A DNA stretch of 64,000 nucleotides from Dugong dugon (Eukaryota > Chordata > Mammalia > Sirenia > Dugongidae): assembly GCA_030035585.1 (NCBI GenBank), contig CM057462.1, positions 112,215,234-112,279,233 of the forward strand, in the 5' to 3' direction. The notes beneath the pieces are model-generated. The model did not search any database and was not told where the DNA came from. It saw only the letters and a program-made list of their open reading frames with translations. Of the stretch, positions 10,287 to 22,541 are shown piece after piece. Both the position numbers and the translations under genes were made by a program. Numbering within the stretch: position 1 is the stretch's first letter; each line of letters begins with the position of its first letter.

Positions 10287-12017
10287 CCTGGCAACATGAC
10301 ACTATAGACAGAAGCACCAGGCTGTCCCTCCACAGCAAAGATTTAAAAAACTGAGTCAAACAGAAACACACATCAATCCTGAAACCATGAGCATCAAATG
10401 AAGAGATAAAGAAATCAGCCAAGCACCAAATGGAATAAGAAACTGACAGAGAACAAAGAGTGAGGAGAGATACATGCAGAGGTCCCCTATCAGCTACTGC
10501 AGCACGGATCCACCATCTTGGACTCCTATCAGAGATCGGTGAACAGGGAGTACTAAAAAGCAGCTTCAAGAAGTTTCCAGCAGGAGAGAGAACAACCAGT
10601 AACCAGCAATATACACTTTCCCACCCCACCCCCCTTATTCACCCCAACTCAGCCTCCTCTGCTTCCCACAACCACAGTCTCTTGGCCAGGAAGAACAAGC
10701 TTCACACCGGTGTCACTTGGATTCCACCCAACCGCACTGGCCAGCTCCCTTAGTGTCTTTTGTTGACTGCTGGTTTTTCTTTCTTCTTCCTCTTCTTTAG
10801 ATTTCTTCCTTACTTCTTAACACCTCTCTCTCCTTTCTTTCAAATACCTGGCTCCGTGTACCATCTTTGCTTCTTTTATAAAGCCTGTGAAGCACCCTTC
10901 GACTGTGAAACTGCTTCCTGGCACATACTACCACGCTGGTGGGACCCCCAGGGACTTTTTGTTTGTTTGTTTTGATTTATTGTATTTTTATTTGTTTGTT
11001 TTCTTTTTCTTTTCTCAGTTTGGGAGCCCCTTGCAGCTGGGCAGTACTGCATGGCATGGGAGCTACTCCCTTACTCTGTGCAGAAGCACAGTGACATCCG
11101 TGAAAGCATTTATTTTTTCTTGGCTTTTTTTTTTGTTTGTTTGTTTTATTTGTTTCTTTGTTTTGTTTTCTTCTTTTTCTTTTTTCCTTTTTGTCTTTCT
11201 TCCTTTCCAGTTTCTCGTCTCTCTATACTTACCTTCTTCCAGTCTCCTGAATACCTGGTGCTACATAACACCTCTACCCCTTCTAGCCAGGTGGTACTTC
11301 ATGGTCTGGGAAGAACTTCTCCACTCCTCACAGCCGCAGTGGTGGGATCCCTGGGAGGTTTTCTTCTTTTATTCCTCTAATTTTTATTTATTATTTTTTT
11401 CTTTTACTTTTCTTTTTTCTTTTTGATTTACTCCATTTCTCCATTTCTCAGTCTCTCATCTCTCCACTCCAACAGCAAGCTCCCTTAGCACTGTTTTCTT
11501 TTTGTTTGTTTGTGTGTATATTTTTTGCTCCTGTTCCTCTCTCTTCTGTCTCCTCTTCCAATACCCATCTTAGCCCCACAAATCACAATCTCCCCTCTCC
11601 TTCCTGCCTACCTTCACCATGCATTGAATATCACACCCCCAAGAAGCACAGGCACGGCCTACCAGAACCTGCCCTGCACTGATTCCTAGCCCACCCTGTT
11701 GGCCCTAGTATGTGCCACAAACAACCCAACCCAGCAACTCCCCTTCAGCTGGACCTACCCTGCTGTACCATAAGTGAGTGACTGACCCTGGAGAAGGAGG
11801 TAAAAGTATCATGCCCACAGACGAGCAAACAACAAAGAACACACAGCCCAACTACACAGTCATAACCAAGTAAAACAAAAAAAAAGGACAAAACAAACAA
11901 ATCTACAATCAATAAACAAGGAAAATAACTACTGAATGCCCTGAAGACAGCAGAAAATATCAAAACATATACAAAAACAGGACAGGACGGTACCAGTAGG
12001 CATCCAAAATAAAATAC
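10287..12017 (+). promoter_or_regulatory. L1 5'UTR / internal promoter region with degenerate monomers
   Basis: About 1.7 kb between the left target duplication and ORF1. The first 450 bp are purine-rich; 10760-11570 is very pyrimidine-rich on the plus strand. Within it, paired landmarks recur about 405 bp apart: 'caaatacctgg' (10842) with 'tgaatacctgg' (11248), and 'ctggtgggacccccaggga' (10934) with 'agtggtgggatccctggga' (11338). This suggests two or more imperfect tandem monomers, as in rodent L1 promoters. Reading frames open in this block arise from the T-rich composition. Confidence 0.7.
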
Positions 12018-12922
12018 CAGATGACTTTCCAGTAGAAGAAAAGGCACTAGAACTACCCTGATAGGGAATTCAAATCTCTAACATTCAGAGCTACCCAAGA
12101 GTTGAAGCAAAAAATTCATGGAAAATACATACAAAAAAATAGAAGATTCAAGAAAATAATACAGGAACAAAATACTAAAATAAATTCACAACTAGAAATC
12201 ATACAAAAACAACAATTAGAAATCCAAAAGATAAACAACAAGATTTCAGAAATGGACAGTGTCATACAAAAGCTGAAGAGCAGGTTTGAAATGATGGAAG
12301 ACAGGATCAGTGAAATTTAAGACAAACATATGGATACAACCCTGTTTGAGGAAAAATCAGACAAAAGAACGAAGTAAAATGAAGAAACCCTGAGAATTAT
12401 GTGGGATACAATCAAAACCAAAACTCTGCGAGTGATCAGAGTTCCAGAACATGGGGAGAAAACAGAAAACACAGAGAGGATCATTGAAGAACTGCTGACA
12501 GAAAACTTCCCCAATATCATGAAAGATGAAAAGCTGATCATCCAAGAAGCTCAAGGAACCCCATATAGGATAGATCACAAAAGAAAATGACCAAGGCATA
12601 TAATACTCACACTTGCTAAATCCAAAGACAAACAAAGAATCCTGAGAGCAGCTCAAGAAAAAAAAAAAAAAAACTCACGTACAGAACAGAAACAGTAAGA
12701 CTAAGCTTGGATTATTCGACAGAAACCATGCAGGCAAGAAGGCAATGGGATGACATATATAAAATATTGAAAGAAAACAATTGCCAGTGAAGACTAATAT
12801 ATCATGCAAAACTCTTGTTCAGATATGATGGTGAAATTAGGTCACTTCCAGACAAACAGAAATTAAGGGACTATGTAAAAACAAAACCAAACTTACAAGA
12901 CTTATTAAAGGGAGTCCTTTGA
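12018..12922 (+). pseudogene. L1 ORF1 (RNA-binding protein), broken
   Basis: ORF1p is the trimeric RNA-binding protein of the L1 ribonucleoprotein. The piece at 12102-12320 encodes a lysine/glutamine-rich coiled coil with heptad-like spacing. 12399-12590 encodes the RRM-type core with a VPEHGEKTENTERIIEEL stretch. The C-terminal domain follows but is out of frame, with an A17 run near 12658-12675 inside it. The frame ends around 12920 after 'aaagggagtcctttga'. Several shifts and stops rule out function. The start near 12018 is an estimate. Confidence 0.85.
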
Positions 12923-13383
12923 TCTGAGAACAAACAACATCAGACCACAGGCTGAATCTAGGACACACGTTTGTAACAGCCAGATACCAACCTCGGAAAT
13001 GAACTCTCAAGGACTATCCTAAACCAAAAGAATTACAACAAGGAACCAGAGAGGTTATTCTGTAAATGACAACAGCATCAGAACTATAAAAGAGGGAATA
13101 AATGGTGTAGGTATAGAACCTTCTAACGGAGAGGAAGGCAAGGTGATACCAAGTAATAATAGACTGCTTCAAACCTAGGAAGATAAGGGTAAATTTCAAG
13201 GTAACCACAAAGAAAGTTAACAAACCTACTCATCAAAATCAAGAAGAAAAACATAAAGTCTCAGTAAAAACAAAACCTACAAAAACAAAAGAAATGAAAA
13301 AAAATCCACAAAAAAAATGAATTCAGCAAAGGAGAGTGAGGAACAAAGAAAATATCAGCACCACAAAAAAAAAGCACTACAAA

Positions 13384-16300
13384 ATGATAGCAAGAAACTC
13401 ACACCTATCATGTAAATAGTCCAAATGCACCCATAAAGAGATGGAGACTGACAAAATGGATAAAAAATACTGGATCCATATATATTCTGTCTACAACAGA
13501 AACACTTTAGAAAAAAAGACTTAAATTTATTAAAAATCAAAGGATGGAAAAAAATATATCAAGCAAACAACTACCAAAAAAGAGCAGGAGTGGTAATGCT
13601 AACCCCAGATAAAATAGACTTTAAAACAAAATCCACCATAAAAGACAAAGGACACTATATGATGATTAAGGGGATGATCCACAGGGCTCCAAAATACATA
13701 AAACAAACTAACAACACTGAAAAGAGAAATTGACAGTTCCACAATTATAGTAGGACACTTAAACACACCACTCTCAGTAAAGGACAGAATATCTAGAAAG
13801 AAACTCAACAAAGATATAGAAGACCTAAACGGCACAATCAGCCAACTTGACCTCATAGACATATACAGAACACTCCACCCCACAGCTGCAAAGTACACAT
13901 TCTTTTCCAATACACATGGAAAGTTCTCCAGAATAGACCACATCTTAGGCCACAGAGAAATCCTCAACAAGATCCAAAACGTTGAGACAATACAAAGTAT
14001 CTTATCTGACCACAACACCATCAAGGTAGAAATTAACAACAGGAAGAGCAAGGAAAAAAAATAAATTACATGGAAACTGAATAACACCCTGCTTATAAAT
14101 CACTAGGTAGTAGAAGAAATCAGAGATGGAATCAAAAAATTCCTAGAATCAAATGAGAATGAAAACACATTACACCAAAACCTTTGGGAAACAGCAAAGG
14201 TAGTCCTCAGGGGACAATTTATAGAAATAGATGCACACATTAAAAAAGAAGAAAGGGATAAAGTCAAAACATTAACTACAGAACTCCAACAAATAGAAAG
14301 AGACATTAAAAAAAAAAAAAAAGCCCACAGCCACTAGAAGAAAGGACATAATAAAGATCAGAGCAGAAATAAATGAAACAGAGTATAGAAAAACAATAGA
14401 AGGAATCAACAAAAAACAAAAGTTGTATCTTTGAAAGGATCAACAAAATCGATAAACCACTGGCGAGACTGACAAAACAAAAACAAAAGGGGAATGCAAA
14501 TAATGCAAAAAAGAAATGAATGGGGACATTATGATAGACCCAACTTTAATAAAATGGATTATTACAGAGTATTATGAAAAACTATACTCCAGCAAATTTG
14601 GAAACCTAAGGAAATGGATAAATTTCTAGAAACACCTCACCTACCCAAACTACTGCAAAGTGATGTTGAAAATCTGAACAGACCCAAAACAATAGAAGAG
14701 ATTGAAAAGGTAATAAAAAAAAAACTTCCAACAAAAAAATAGCCCTGGCCCAGATGGCCTGGAGAACGCTACCAAATATCAAGAGAAGAGCTTATACTGG
14801 TACTACTCAAACTATTTCAGAACATACAAAAGGAAGCAAAACTTCCAAACTCATTCTACGAAGCGAGCATAACACTGATACCAAAACCAAGCAAAGTTGC
14901 CACAAAAAAAGAAAATTAGAAACCAATATCTCTCATGAATATAGATGCAAAAATTCTCAGCAAAATTCTAGCCAATAGAATTAAGCATCATATCAAAAAA
15001 TAATATACCATAACCAAGCAGGATTCAAACCTGATATGCAATGAGGTTTCAACATTAGAAAATCAATCAACATAATCCACCACATAAATAAAAGGAGAGG
15101 AAAGAATTACATGATCATCTCAATTGATGCAGAAAAGACATTTAACAAAGTCCAACACCCATTCCTGATACAAACTCTCAATAAAATAGGTATAGAAGGG
15201 AAATTTCTCAACACAATAAAGGGCATCTAAGCAAAACCAACAGCCAACATCATTCTTAATGGAGAGAAGCTGAAAACATTCCCCTTGAGAACAGGAACAA
15301 GATAAAGATGCTCTTGTATCCACTCCTATTTAACATTGTGCTGGAAGTCCTACCTAGAGCAATAAGGCAAGAAAAGGAAATAAAGGGCATCCAAATTTGT
15401 AATGAAGAATTTAAACTGTCCCTGTTTGTGGATGATATAATACTATACATAGAAAATCCTAAAGACTCCATGAGAAAACTATTGGCACTAACAGAAAGAT
15501 TCAGCAAAGTAGCAGGATACAAGAGAAACATAAAAAATTGGTTGGATTCCTATACACCAAAAAACAGAACGAAGAAAAGGAAATCAGGAAAACAATACCA
15601 TTTATAATAATAGCCCATAAAAAAATAAAATATGTAGGAATAAATCTAACCAGGGATGTAAAAGACCTATACAAAGAAAACTACAAAACACTACTGCAAG
15701 AAACCCAAAGGGATCTACAGAGATAGAAAAACATACCATGCTCACCGATAGGTAGACTCAACATTGTGAAAATGACAATTCTACCCAAAGCAATTTACAA
15801 GTACAGTGCAATCCCGATCCAAATACCAACAACATTCTTTAAAGAGATGGAAAAACTAATCATTAGCTTGGTGTGGAAAGGGAAGAAGCCCTGTATAAGT
15901 AAAGCATTACTGAAGAAGAAGAAAGTAGAAGGACTCACACTATCTGACCTCAGTACCTACTAGACAGCTATGGTAGTGAAAACATCCTGGTAATTGTACA
16001 TCAACAGATACATTGACCAACGGAACAGAATTGAGAACCCAGATGTAAAACCATCCACCTACGGTCACCTGATCTTTGACAAGGGCCCAAAGTCCATCAA
16101 ATGGAGAAAAAATAGTCTTTTTAACAAATGTTGCTGGCAAAACTGGATGTCCATTTGCAAAAAAATATAACAGGACCCATACCTCACACCATACACAAAA
16201 ACTAATACAAAATTGATCAAAGACCTAAATATAAAGCCAAATCTATAAAGTTCATAGAAGAAAAAATAAGATCAACACTAGAGGCCCTAATGCATGGCAT

Positions 16301-17150
16301 TAACAGGATACAAACCATAACCAACAAAACACGAACTACAGAAGATAAGCTAGATAACTGGGATCTTCTAAAAATGAAACACGTATGTTCTTCAAAAGAC
16401 TTCACCAAAAGAGTAAAAAGAAAACGTACAGACTGGGAAAAAATTTTTGGACATTACAAGTCAGACAAAGGTCTAATCTCTAAAATCTAAAAGAAAATCC
16501 AACACCTCTACAACAAAAAGACAAATAATCCAATTAAAAAATGGGCAAAGGAAATGAACAGATACTTCACCAAAGAAGACATTCAAGAGGCCAACAGACA
16601 AATAAGTAAATGCTTGCGATCGCTAGCCATTAGAGAAATGCAAATTAAAACCGCAATGAGATACCATCTCACCCCAGCATTACTGGCATGAATCAAAAAC
16701 ACTGGAAATAACAAATGTTGGAGAGGCTGCAGGGAGACTGGAACTCTTATGCACTGCTGGTGGGAATGCATAATGATACAACCATTTAGGAAAATGATAT
16801 GGCTCTTCCTTGGAAAGCTAGAAATAGAAATACCATAAGATCCAGCAATCCCACTCCTAGGAATACGTCTTAGAGAAATAACAGCCATCTCATGAATAGA
16901 TATATGTACACCCATGTTCATTGAAGCATTGTTCACAATAGCAGAAAGAAGGAAACAACCTAGATGCCCATCAACAGATGAATGGATAAACAAACTATGG
17001 TACATACACACAATGGAGTACTACGCAAAGATGAAGAACAAAGATGAATCAGTGAAGCATGTCATAACATGGATGAAACTGGAGGACTTTATGCTAAGTG
17101 AAATAAGTCAATCACAGAAGGACAAATACTGTATGATACCTCTACTGTAA
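13384..17150 (+). pseudogene. L1 ORF2 (endonuclease-reverse transcriptase), heavily broken
   Basis: The order matches ORF2: an APE-type endonuclease domain (about 13384-14090, with 'gaccacaacaccatcaa' encoding the SDH-like motif near 14008), a linker, and RT (about 14880-15720). The thumb and cysteine-rich C-terminus follow, ending at the stop at 17148-17150. The catalytic box at 15425-15436 reads FVDD where the copy at 652-663 has FADD. Many nonsense codons and shifts split the frame (for example around 15300, 15600, 15725 and 15960). The start at the ATG of 13384 is chosen by similarity to the other ORF2 starts at 53077 and 54943. Confidence 0.92.
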
Positions 17151-18453
17151 AAACTCATCAAAAAGTTCACACAGAAAAAGTAACAATATTTGTTGGTTAT
17201 GAGGGATGGGAGGGGTAGGGGGAAATACCAAATAGACAATAGATAAGTGGTAATTTTGGTGAAGGGTAAGACAGTACACAATATTGAGGAAGCCAGCAGA
17301 ACTTGTACAAGGAAAGATCTATGGAAGCTCCATAGACACATCCAAACTCCCTGAGGGACTGAATTGCTGGGTAGAGGACTGTGGGGACCATGTTCTCCAG
17401 AACAACTAGCTTAATTGGCATAAAACAGTTTATAAAGACAATGTTCTACATTCTACCTTGGTGAGTAGTGTCTAGGGTGTTAAAAGCCTCTGAGCAGCCA
17501 TCTAAGAGACTCTACTGGTCTCACCCCTTCAGGAGCAAGGGAGAATGAAGAGAACAGGATACAAGGAAAAGATTAGTCCAAAGGACTAATAGACCACAGC
17601 TACCAAGGCCTCCACCAGACTGAGTCCAGAACAGCTAGATGGTGCCTGGCTACCACTGACTGCTCTGAGCAATATCACAACAGAGGGTCCTGGACATAGC
17701 TGGGGAAGGATGTAGAACAAAATTCTAACTCACAAAAAAAAAGACCAGATTTACTGGCTTGACATACCCCGAGAATATGGCCCCTGAACACTGTTTTAGC
17801 TCAGTGGTGAAGTCACTCCCAAGGTTCACCGTTCAGTCAGGGACTGGCCAGCCCCATAAAGCAAAATGGGATTAATGAGGCACAGCAGTCCAGTGACAAG
17901 GACTAGAAGGCAAGGAGGGACAGGAAAGCTGGTGATAGGGAACCCAAGATTGAGAAGGGACAGTGTTGACATGTCGTGGTGTTGTTAACCATTGTCATAG
18001 GGCAATATGTGTACTTTTTAATGAGAAACTATTTGTTCTGTAAACCTTCATCTAAAGTACCAAAAAAAGAAAAAAAAAAGAATTATCTATGTGAGATTAA
18101 ATTGACAACAGCAAGTCAAAGGTTTGATGGGAAGCCTAGTGGGTAGTGAGTTGAAGATAATGGTGATGGAATAATTTGGAAATGGATAGTGAGAATAGCA
18201 GCACAACTGGAAGAATGTAATCCATGTCACTGAACTGTATATGTAGAAAATTTTGAAATGCTGTATCTTTGGCTATGTATATTTTCACCAAAATAAAGGT
18301 CCTCCAATGTTGGGAAGGGAGATTGTTGACATGTCATGGGGTTGTTAACCAATGTCATAAAACAATATGTGTACTGACTGTTTAATGAGAAACTATTTGT
18401 TCTGTAAACTTTTATCTAAAGTACAAAAAAAAAAGTTTTTTTAATAAATAAAA
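17151..18453 (+). repeat. L1 3'UTR, composite A-B-A' end
   Basis: After the common 3'UTR body, module A occupies about 17965-18062 and ends in an A-rich run (18061-18080). Next comes a spacer and module B (about 18100-18297), which resembles the usual eutherian L1 3' end ('ttggaaatggatagtgagaa', 'cactgaactgtatatgtaga'). Module A' follows (18330-18430). The spacer upstream of module B is longer here than in the copies near 3.6 and 27.3 kb. Confidence 0.8.
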
Positions 18454-18512
18454 AAAAAGTTATTCGTATGCCTAGAACAAGAAATTTCATGTCTAAGATT
18501 TTATCCTAGGGT

Positions 18513-18720
18513 TGGAGTTGGCAATTTTTCTGTAATGGGTCAGCAAGTAATATTGTAGGTTGAGTGGGCTATATGGTCCCTGTTGCAACTACTCAACTCT
18601 GCTGTTATAGCAGGAAAGCAGCTATACACAGTACAGAAATGAGTGAGCATACTTGTATTTCAATAAAACTTTATTTACAAAAACAGGCAACAAGCCATAG
18701 TTTGCCAACTTCTGTCTTAA
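18513..18720 (+). mobile_element. Old non-autonomous DNA transposon remnant (hAT-Charlie type suspected)
   Basis: The stretch reads 'ggcaatttttctgtaatggg', then 'aactactcaactctgctgtt', 'caataaaactttatttacaa', and 'atagtttgccaacttctg'. This is the layout of a widespread ancient mammalian MER element with a short terminal inverted repeat (compare 'ttggcaa' and 'ttgccaa'). I recognise the pattern but not the exact family. Confidence 0.5.
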
Positions 18721-21330
18721 TGAATCAAGCAGATGTTTGAAATATTTATTATACAGATATTCTGCAAGCATATTATTTATAATAACCAAAGACTAAACAT
18801 AACCAAAATTCTCAATAAAACGGGAATGAATTAAGTAATTATTGCAAGTCCATATAATTATATAATATCAATGTGTGTAAATTTTATAAGGTTAATGAAA
18901 TACAAAATTGCATATATAGTGTGATCCCAATATTATCATATATAGAAATATTCAATATGCATATCTTTAAAGAACATATACAATATACTGACAATGGTTT
19001 CTCTGGGTAGAAGGAATTCAGCAGATTTTATTTTCTTCTTTAGTATTTTCCCTTTATCCAAAATTACTAAAATGAATACATACTACCTTTATGATCAGAA
19101 AACATATTTTTAATTAAAGTTAAATTTACTGCAATCTAAATTTAACAAAATGTAACTAATTAATCTTCATTTAACTCATTACTGGATTTCATTAAACAGT
19201 GAGAAAAAAAAGTTGTACTAGGGTTTAATTGAAATATACAAACAGCAAACTTGAACAAATAGAAAACACCAATCAAATTAATGTAAGGCAAATTTTCGTG
19301 TGATAAAGCTGTAAACTTTTACAAAATTAATATGCAAATTCACTGTAATACCAATAAAAGTTTTCTTTCTTGGAACTTGACAAAAAAAGAAGAGTCAAGA
19401 TAATTTTCAAGAGGAAAAACTAGGTCATTGTTCTCACCTTATAAGGTATTAAAAATTATTATAAAACTTTTATAATTGAGAAAGGATTGTATTGATGCAT
19501 ACATATATTAATAACTTAGAAAGATTCAGGAATATAGACTTACTTTAAAGCAGGGATTGGATCATAAATGACAATATTAAACTTTACCTGAGCCCTGTGC
19601 TACAGAAAAATAGCAATGGCTAAGAAACCTCTCACCCCATTCTTTTGTTTTCTGAAATCTCTGCACACTGTTGTGTTACAGGTACTGCAATGACCTCCCT
19701 GACTTTGAAATTTCCAGACAGAATCTTGCTGCATCCTTCATCATGACTCATCTAAGATTCACAGGTGACTTTCTTGTTAACCTGCCTAATAAAACCCCAG
19801 GCCTCTTTCCGTTCCTTTAAGAGAATGACATTCTCCCAACTGCAATCGCCTGTATAAAAACCATCTCCCTAATAGTCTGATCCTTTTTGTCTTTCACAAA
19901 AGTCAAAAGGAAAAATGGGTTATTCGATATATGAGATTTGGAACATTGGTTACCCCTTGTGAGGTTAAAAACAATATATATATTTTAAATTTTATTTCTT
20001 TACATATATTTATATATTTATTTATAAATAAATAAATTTCTGAAGGACTAAGGAATAATGTAAAAAGTAAAACTTTAAAATCTTTAGAAAAAATATAAGA
20101 GAATATCTTGATATCTTCAAAGTAAGAAAAATTTTTCTAAACAAGAAGCAAAAATACAAACCATAAAGGAAAAAAAAGAGATAACTTTGTGTATATTAAA
20201 ATTTAAAACTTGTTTACTTTAAGAGACACTGTAAAAAATAAAAAAGCAGTAAATAAAACTGAATAAGAAATTCACAGTGGAGTTTGACATATGCTCTTCT
20301 CTAGTTATTTTATGTCAGAATTATTTCATAATAAAATTTCAATAAGTTTGAGATTTAGTCTTTGGCAGTCGTTGGCACCGGGTGGATCATTCAAATCACT
20401 TAGAGCTCTCAGAAATTAAGCAGCCCTATCTCAGGTCAGTGTCCACACCTGGAATTATAATCTACATGCTTTAGGAGTCTTGTTTTAAATATTTTAAAAT
20501 GATCCTGGAGGAGAGACAATAGTCTCAATTACCAACCCCTTGCAGTGGTGATGTGGAGTGTTTCCTCTCAGAGACCCTGGGGTATTTCTGAGTCCTGTCC
20601 AACCACTGGCAGTGCAGAGCCCTGAGCAATTATCCAGGGCATCTCACCAAGCAGGGAGTCTTGACAGCAGAACTTGCTCTGTCTCAGTAGGTAGTGTGGT
20701 AGTCTCTTGGGAGTAAAGCAACAGCTCCAATATCCAGGTTCTCTTAAAGTTTGCTCTTAGAGATAATAAAATAATATATGTGAAAGCACTATAAAAAAGA
20801 TAAGCTCTACTTTGGAAAAGCATGTAGAAAAAAAAAAAAAGTAATAGAGAAGGCTTCCCACTGAGAAAATGAGTTCAGTGGTGTGGAAAAGATAATAATA
20901 AAACTGCCCTGGATTTGTGTATCACTATTTCTTCCTAAGAAAGCTGAGGGATTTCTCATTCTATTACTTCACTTTATCCTTGTAAAGAGTTGCCCAGTGG
21001 AGACTGGAGTGTAAGATTTTTGAAGCTGGAAAACTGCCATGTTGGAGATCATAAGCCACATCTGCCTTATTGGTTGGAAATTGATACTTGACTTGGGGCA
21101 GAACTTCCTCTATTCTGGGCAGGACAACTTGGATGAACTAGCCTTTTAAGTTACACAGATGTTAGGCAAGTAAGGTAATTATTTAAATCATTCTTGGGAA
21201 AGCCCTGTATCAATGAAGTAATCCAAATTAAGATGCTTCTGTGGCAAATGGAAAGTGGTCTGTTTATTAGTATGAATTATATCTATAAAGTAGTAGTTTT
21301 TGAGGATACGCAATATTATTTGAGTCTCAT
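18721..21330. other. Unassigned AT-rich DNA
   Basis: About 2.6 kb with no supported gene. An AT-rich palindromic stretch sits at 19970-20045. The segment near 19680-19900 has an LTR-like look ('gcctaataaaaccccaggcc'), and 20390-20475 faintly resembles a MER5-type element. Both are too weak to call. An A14 run lies at 20827-20840. Confidence 0.5.
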
Positions 21331-21372
21331 CGTGGGCTGAATTGTGTCCTCCAAAACTGATATGTTGAAGTC
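21331..21372 (+). mobile_element. MaLR-type LTR, left piece split by the ERVL provirus
   Basis: 'tgggctgaattgtgtcctcc' followed by 'gatatgttgaagtc' is the characteristic first 40 bp of a MaLR/MLT1-type LTR. The LTR resumes at 29555 on the other side of the provirus. The last five bases (aagtc, 21368-21372) form the left target duplication of the ERVL. Confidence 0.8.
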
Positions 21373-21574
21373 TGTCTTGGGCTGCATTCTCTAGAGAAGC
21401 AAAACCAGTGAAGCCTGTATACATATATGTGTGTGTGTGTGTGTCTAGAAAGAGAGAGAGAGAAATTTATCTCAAGAAAATAGCTCATGCAGTTGTGAAG
21501 GCTGGCAAATCCCAAATCTATGGGTCAGGATTCAGGTTGGAGTCTTTTCCTGACTCACATGGTTACAGGGACTG

Positions 21575-22236
21575 TGTCTTGGGCTGGGTTCTCTAGAGAA
21601 GCAAAACCAGTAAAGTGTATAAATATATATACCAAAACCAAAAACCAAACTCGTTGCTGTCGAGTCGATTCTGACTCATAGTGACCCCATAGGACAGAGT
21701 AGAACTGTCCCATAGAGTTTCCAAGGAGCACCTGGTGGATTCAAACTGCCACCCTTTTGGTTAGTAGCCATAGCACTTAACTACGATGCCACCAGGGTTT
21801 CCATAAATATATATATAGAGAGATTTATATTAAGGAAACAGCTTATGCAGTTGTAGAGGCTGGGATGTCCCAACTCTAAGGATCAGGATAGAGGCTTCTC
21901 CTGATTTACATAGCTGCAGGGGCTGGTGAATCCAAGATTGGCAGGTGGGAGAGCAGGGCTCTTGCTCACAGGCTGTGGAGATTGATGAATCCCTAGTTCA
22001 GCAGGTAAGCTGCTAGCTCAAGTCCCAAGAACCAGAGGTCAATAGAAGCCAGCTGCAGGATCCAGAGTAAGCAAAAAATCAGAATGTCTGCTTATGTTCA
22101 GATGCAGGCCACATGCCCAAGGAAATTCCCTTTTAACTGATTGGCTACTCACAGCAGATCCCATCACGGGAGTGAACACATATAAATACTGAGAACCACG
22201 GCCTAGCCAAGTTGACACATAATCTTAACCATTACA
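21575..22236 (-). mobile_element. Solo ERVL-type LTR inserted in the 3' LTR
   Basis: A second TGT...ACA LTR with the same terminal sequence ('tgtcttgggctgggttctct' ... 'cttaaccattaca'), flanked by a 5 bp target duplication (gactg at 21570-21574, ggctg at 22237-22241, one mismatch). Taking it out rejoins the outer LTR without a gap. It is about 660 bp including an AfroSINE, so about 475 bp of LTR. No internal sequence remains, which implies LTR-LTR recombination. Confidence 0.87.
21632..21802 (-). mobile_element. AfroSINE (short form) with exact 13 bp target duplication
   Basis: On the plus strand it reads from the tail ('accaaaaaccaaactcgttg', 'tgtcgagtcgattctgactc') to the complement of the tRNA-like head ('aactacgatgccaccagggt'). 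'ataaatatatata' is repeated exactly at 21619-21631 and 21803-21815. This is the innermost layer of a three-level nest, and among the least diverged SINE copies here. Confidence 0.93.
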
Positions 22237-22541
22237 GGCTGACAAACTCGAAATCTGTAGGTCAGGCGGAAGGCTGCTGGCTCACATCCCAAGAAATGGA
22301 GGTCAGAAGATGATGAGTTGGATACAGGATTCACAGCAAGCCAGTGAGCTTTGCCAAAATATCCATATATATATTGTATGCAGGTCACAACCCAAGGAAA
22401 CTCCCCTTACAACTGATTGGCTGATGACATATGATCACATCATGAAAGTGATTACTTATGGAAGAGCAGTCATTCCAATGTCTGCCAAAGCGTTGAGAAT
22501 CATAATCTAATTCTGGTTGACACAAAATGTTAACCATCACA

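Larger units (their letters stand above)
10287..18453 (+). mobile_element. Full-length L1 LINE (about 8.2 kb), decayed
   Basis: A complete L1 in order: long 5'UTR, ORF1, ORF2, 3'UTR and A-rich tail. It is bounded by a probable target-site duplication: 'aaaaattattcat' at 10274-10286 and 'aaaaagttattcgt' at 18454-18467 (one substitution and one extra base). Both reading frames carry many stops and shifts. The 3'UTR ends with modules A, B and A', as in the 3'UTR of the copy starting at position 1. Confidence 0.9.
21373..22541 (-). repeat. ERVL 3' LTR, split by a nested solo LTR
   Basis: The LTR consists of 21373-21574 and 22237-22541, about 500 bp when the insertion is removed. Both ends match the 5' LTR: 'ctctagagaagcaaaaccag'-type sequence at the left and 'gttaaccatcaca' at the right. 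A TG repeat followed by a GA repeat (21427-21462) replaces the TA repeat found at the same place in the other LTR. Confidence 0.88.

Noticed and set aside
10887..11426. 179-codon open frame rich in Phe, Leu and Ser on the plus strand
   Set aside because: It lies in a T-rich L1 5'UTR block, has no transmembrane design beyond composition, and overlapping frames are equally open.
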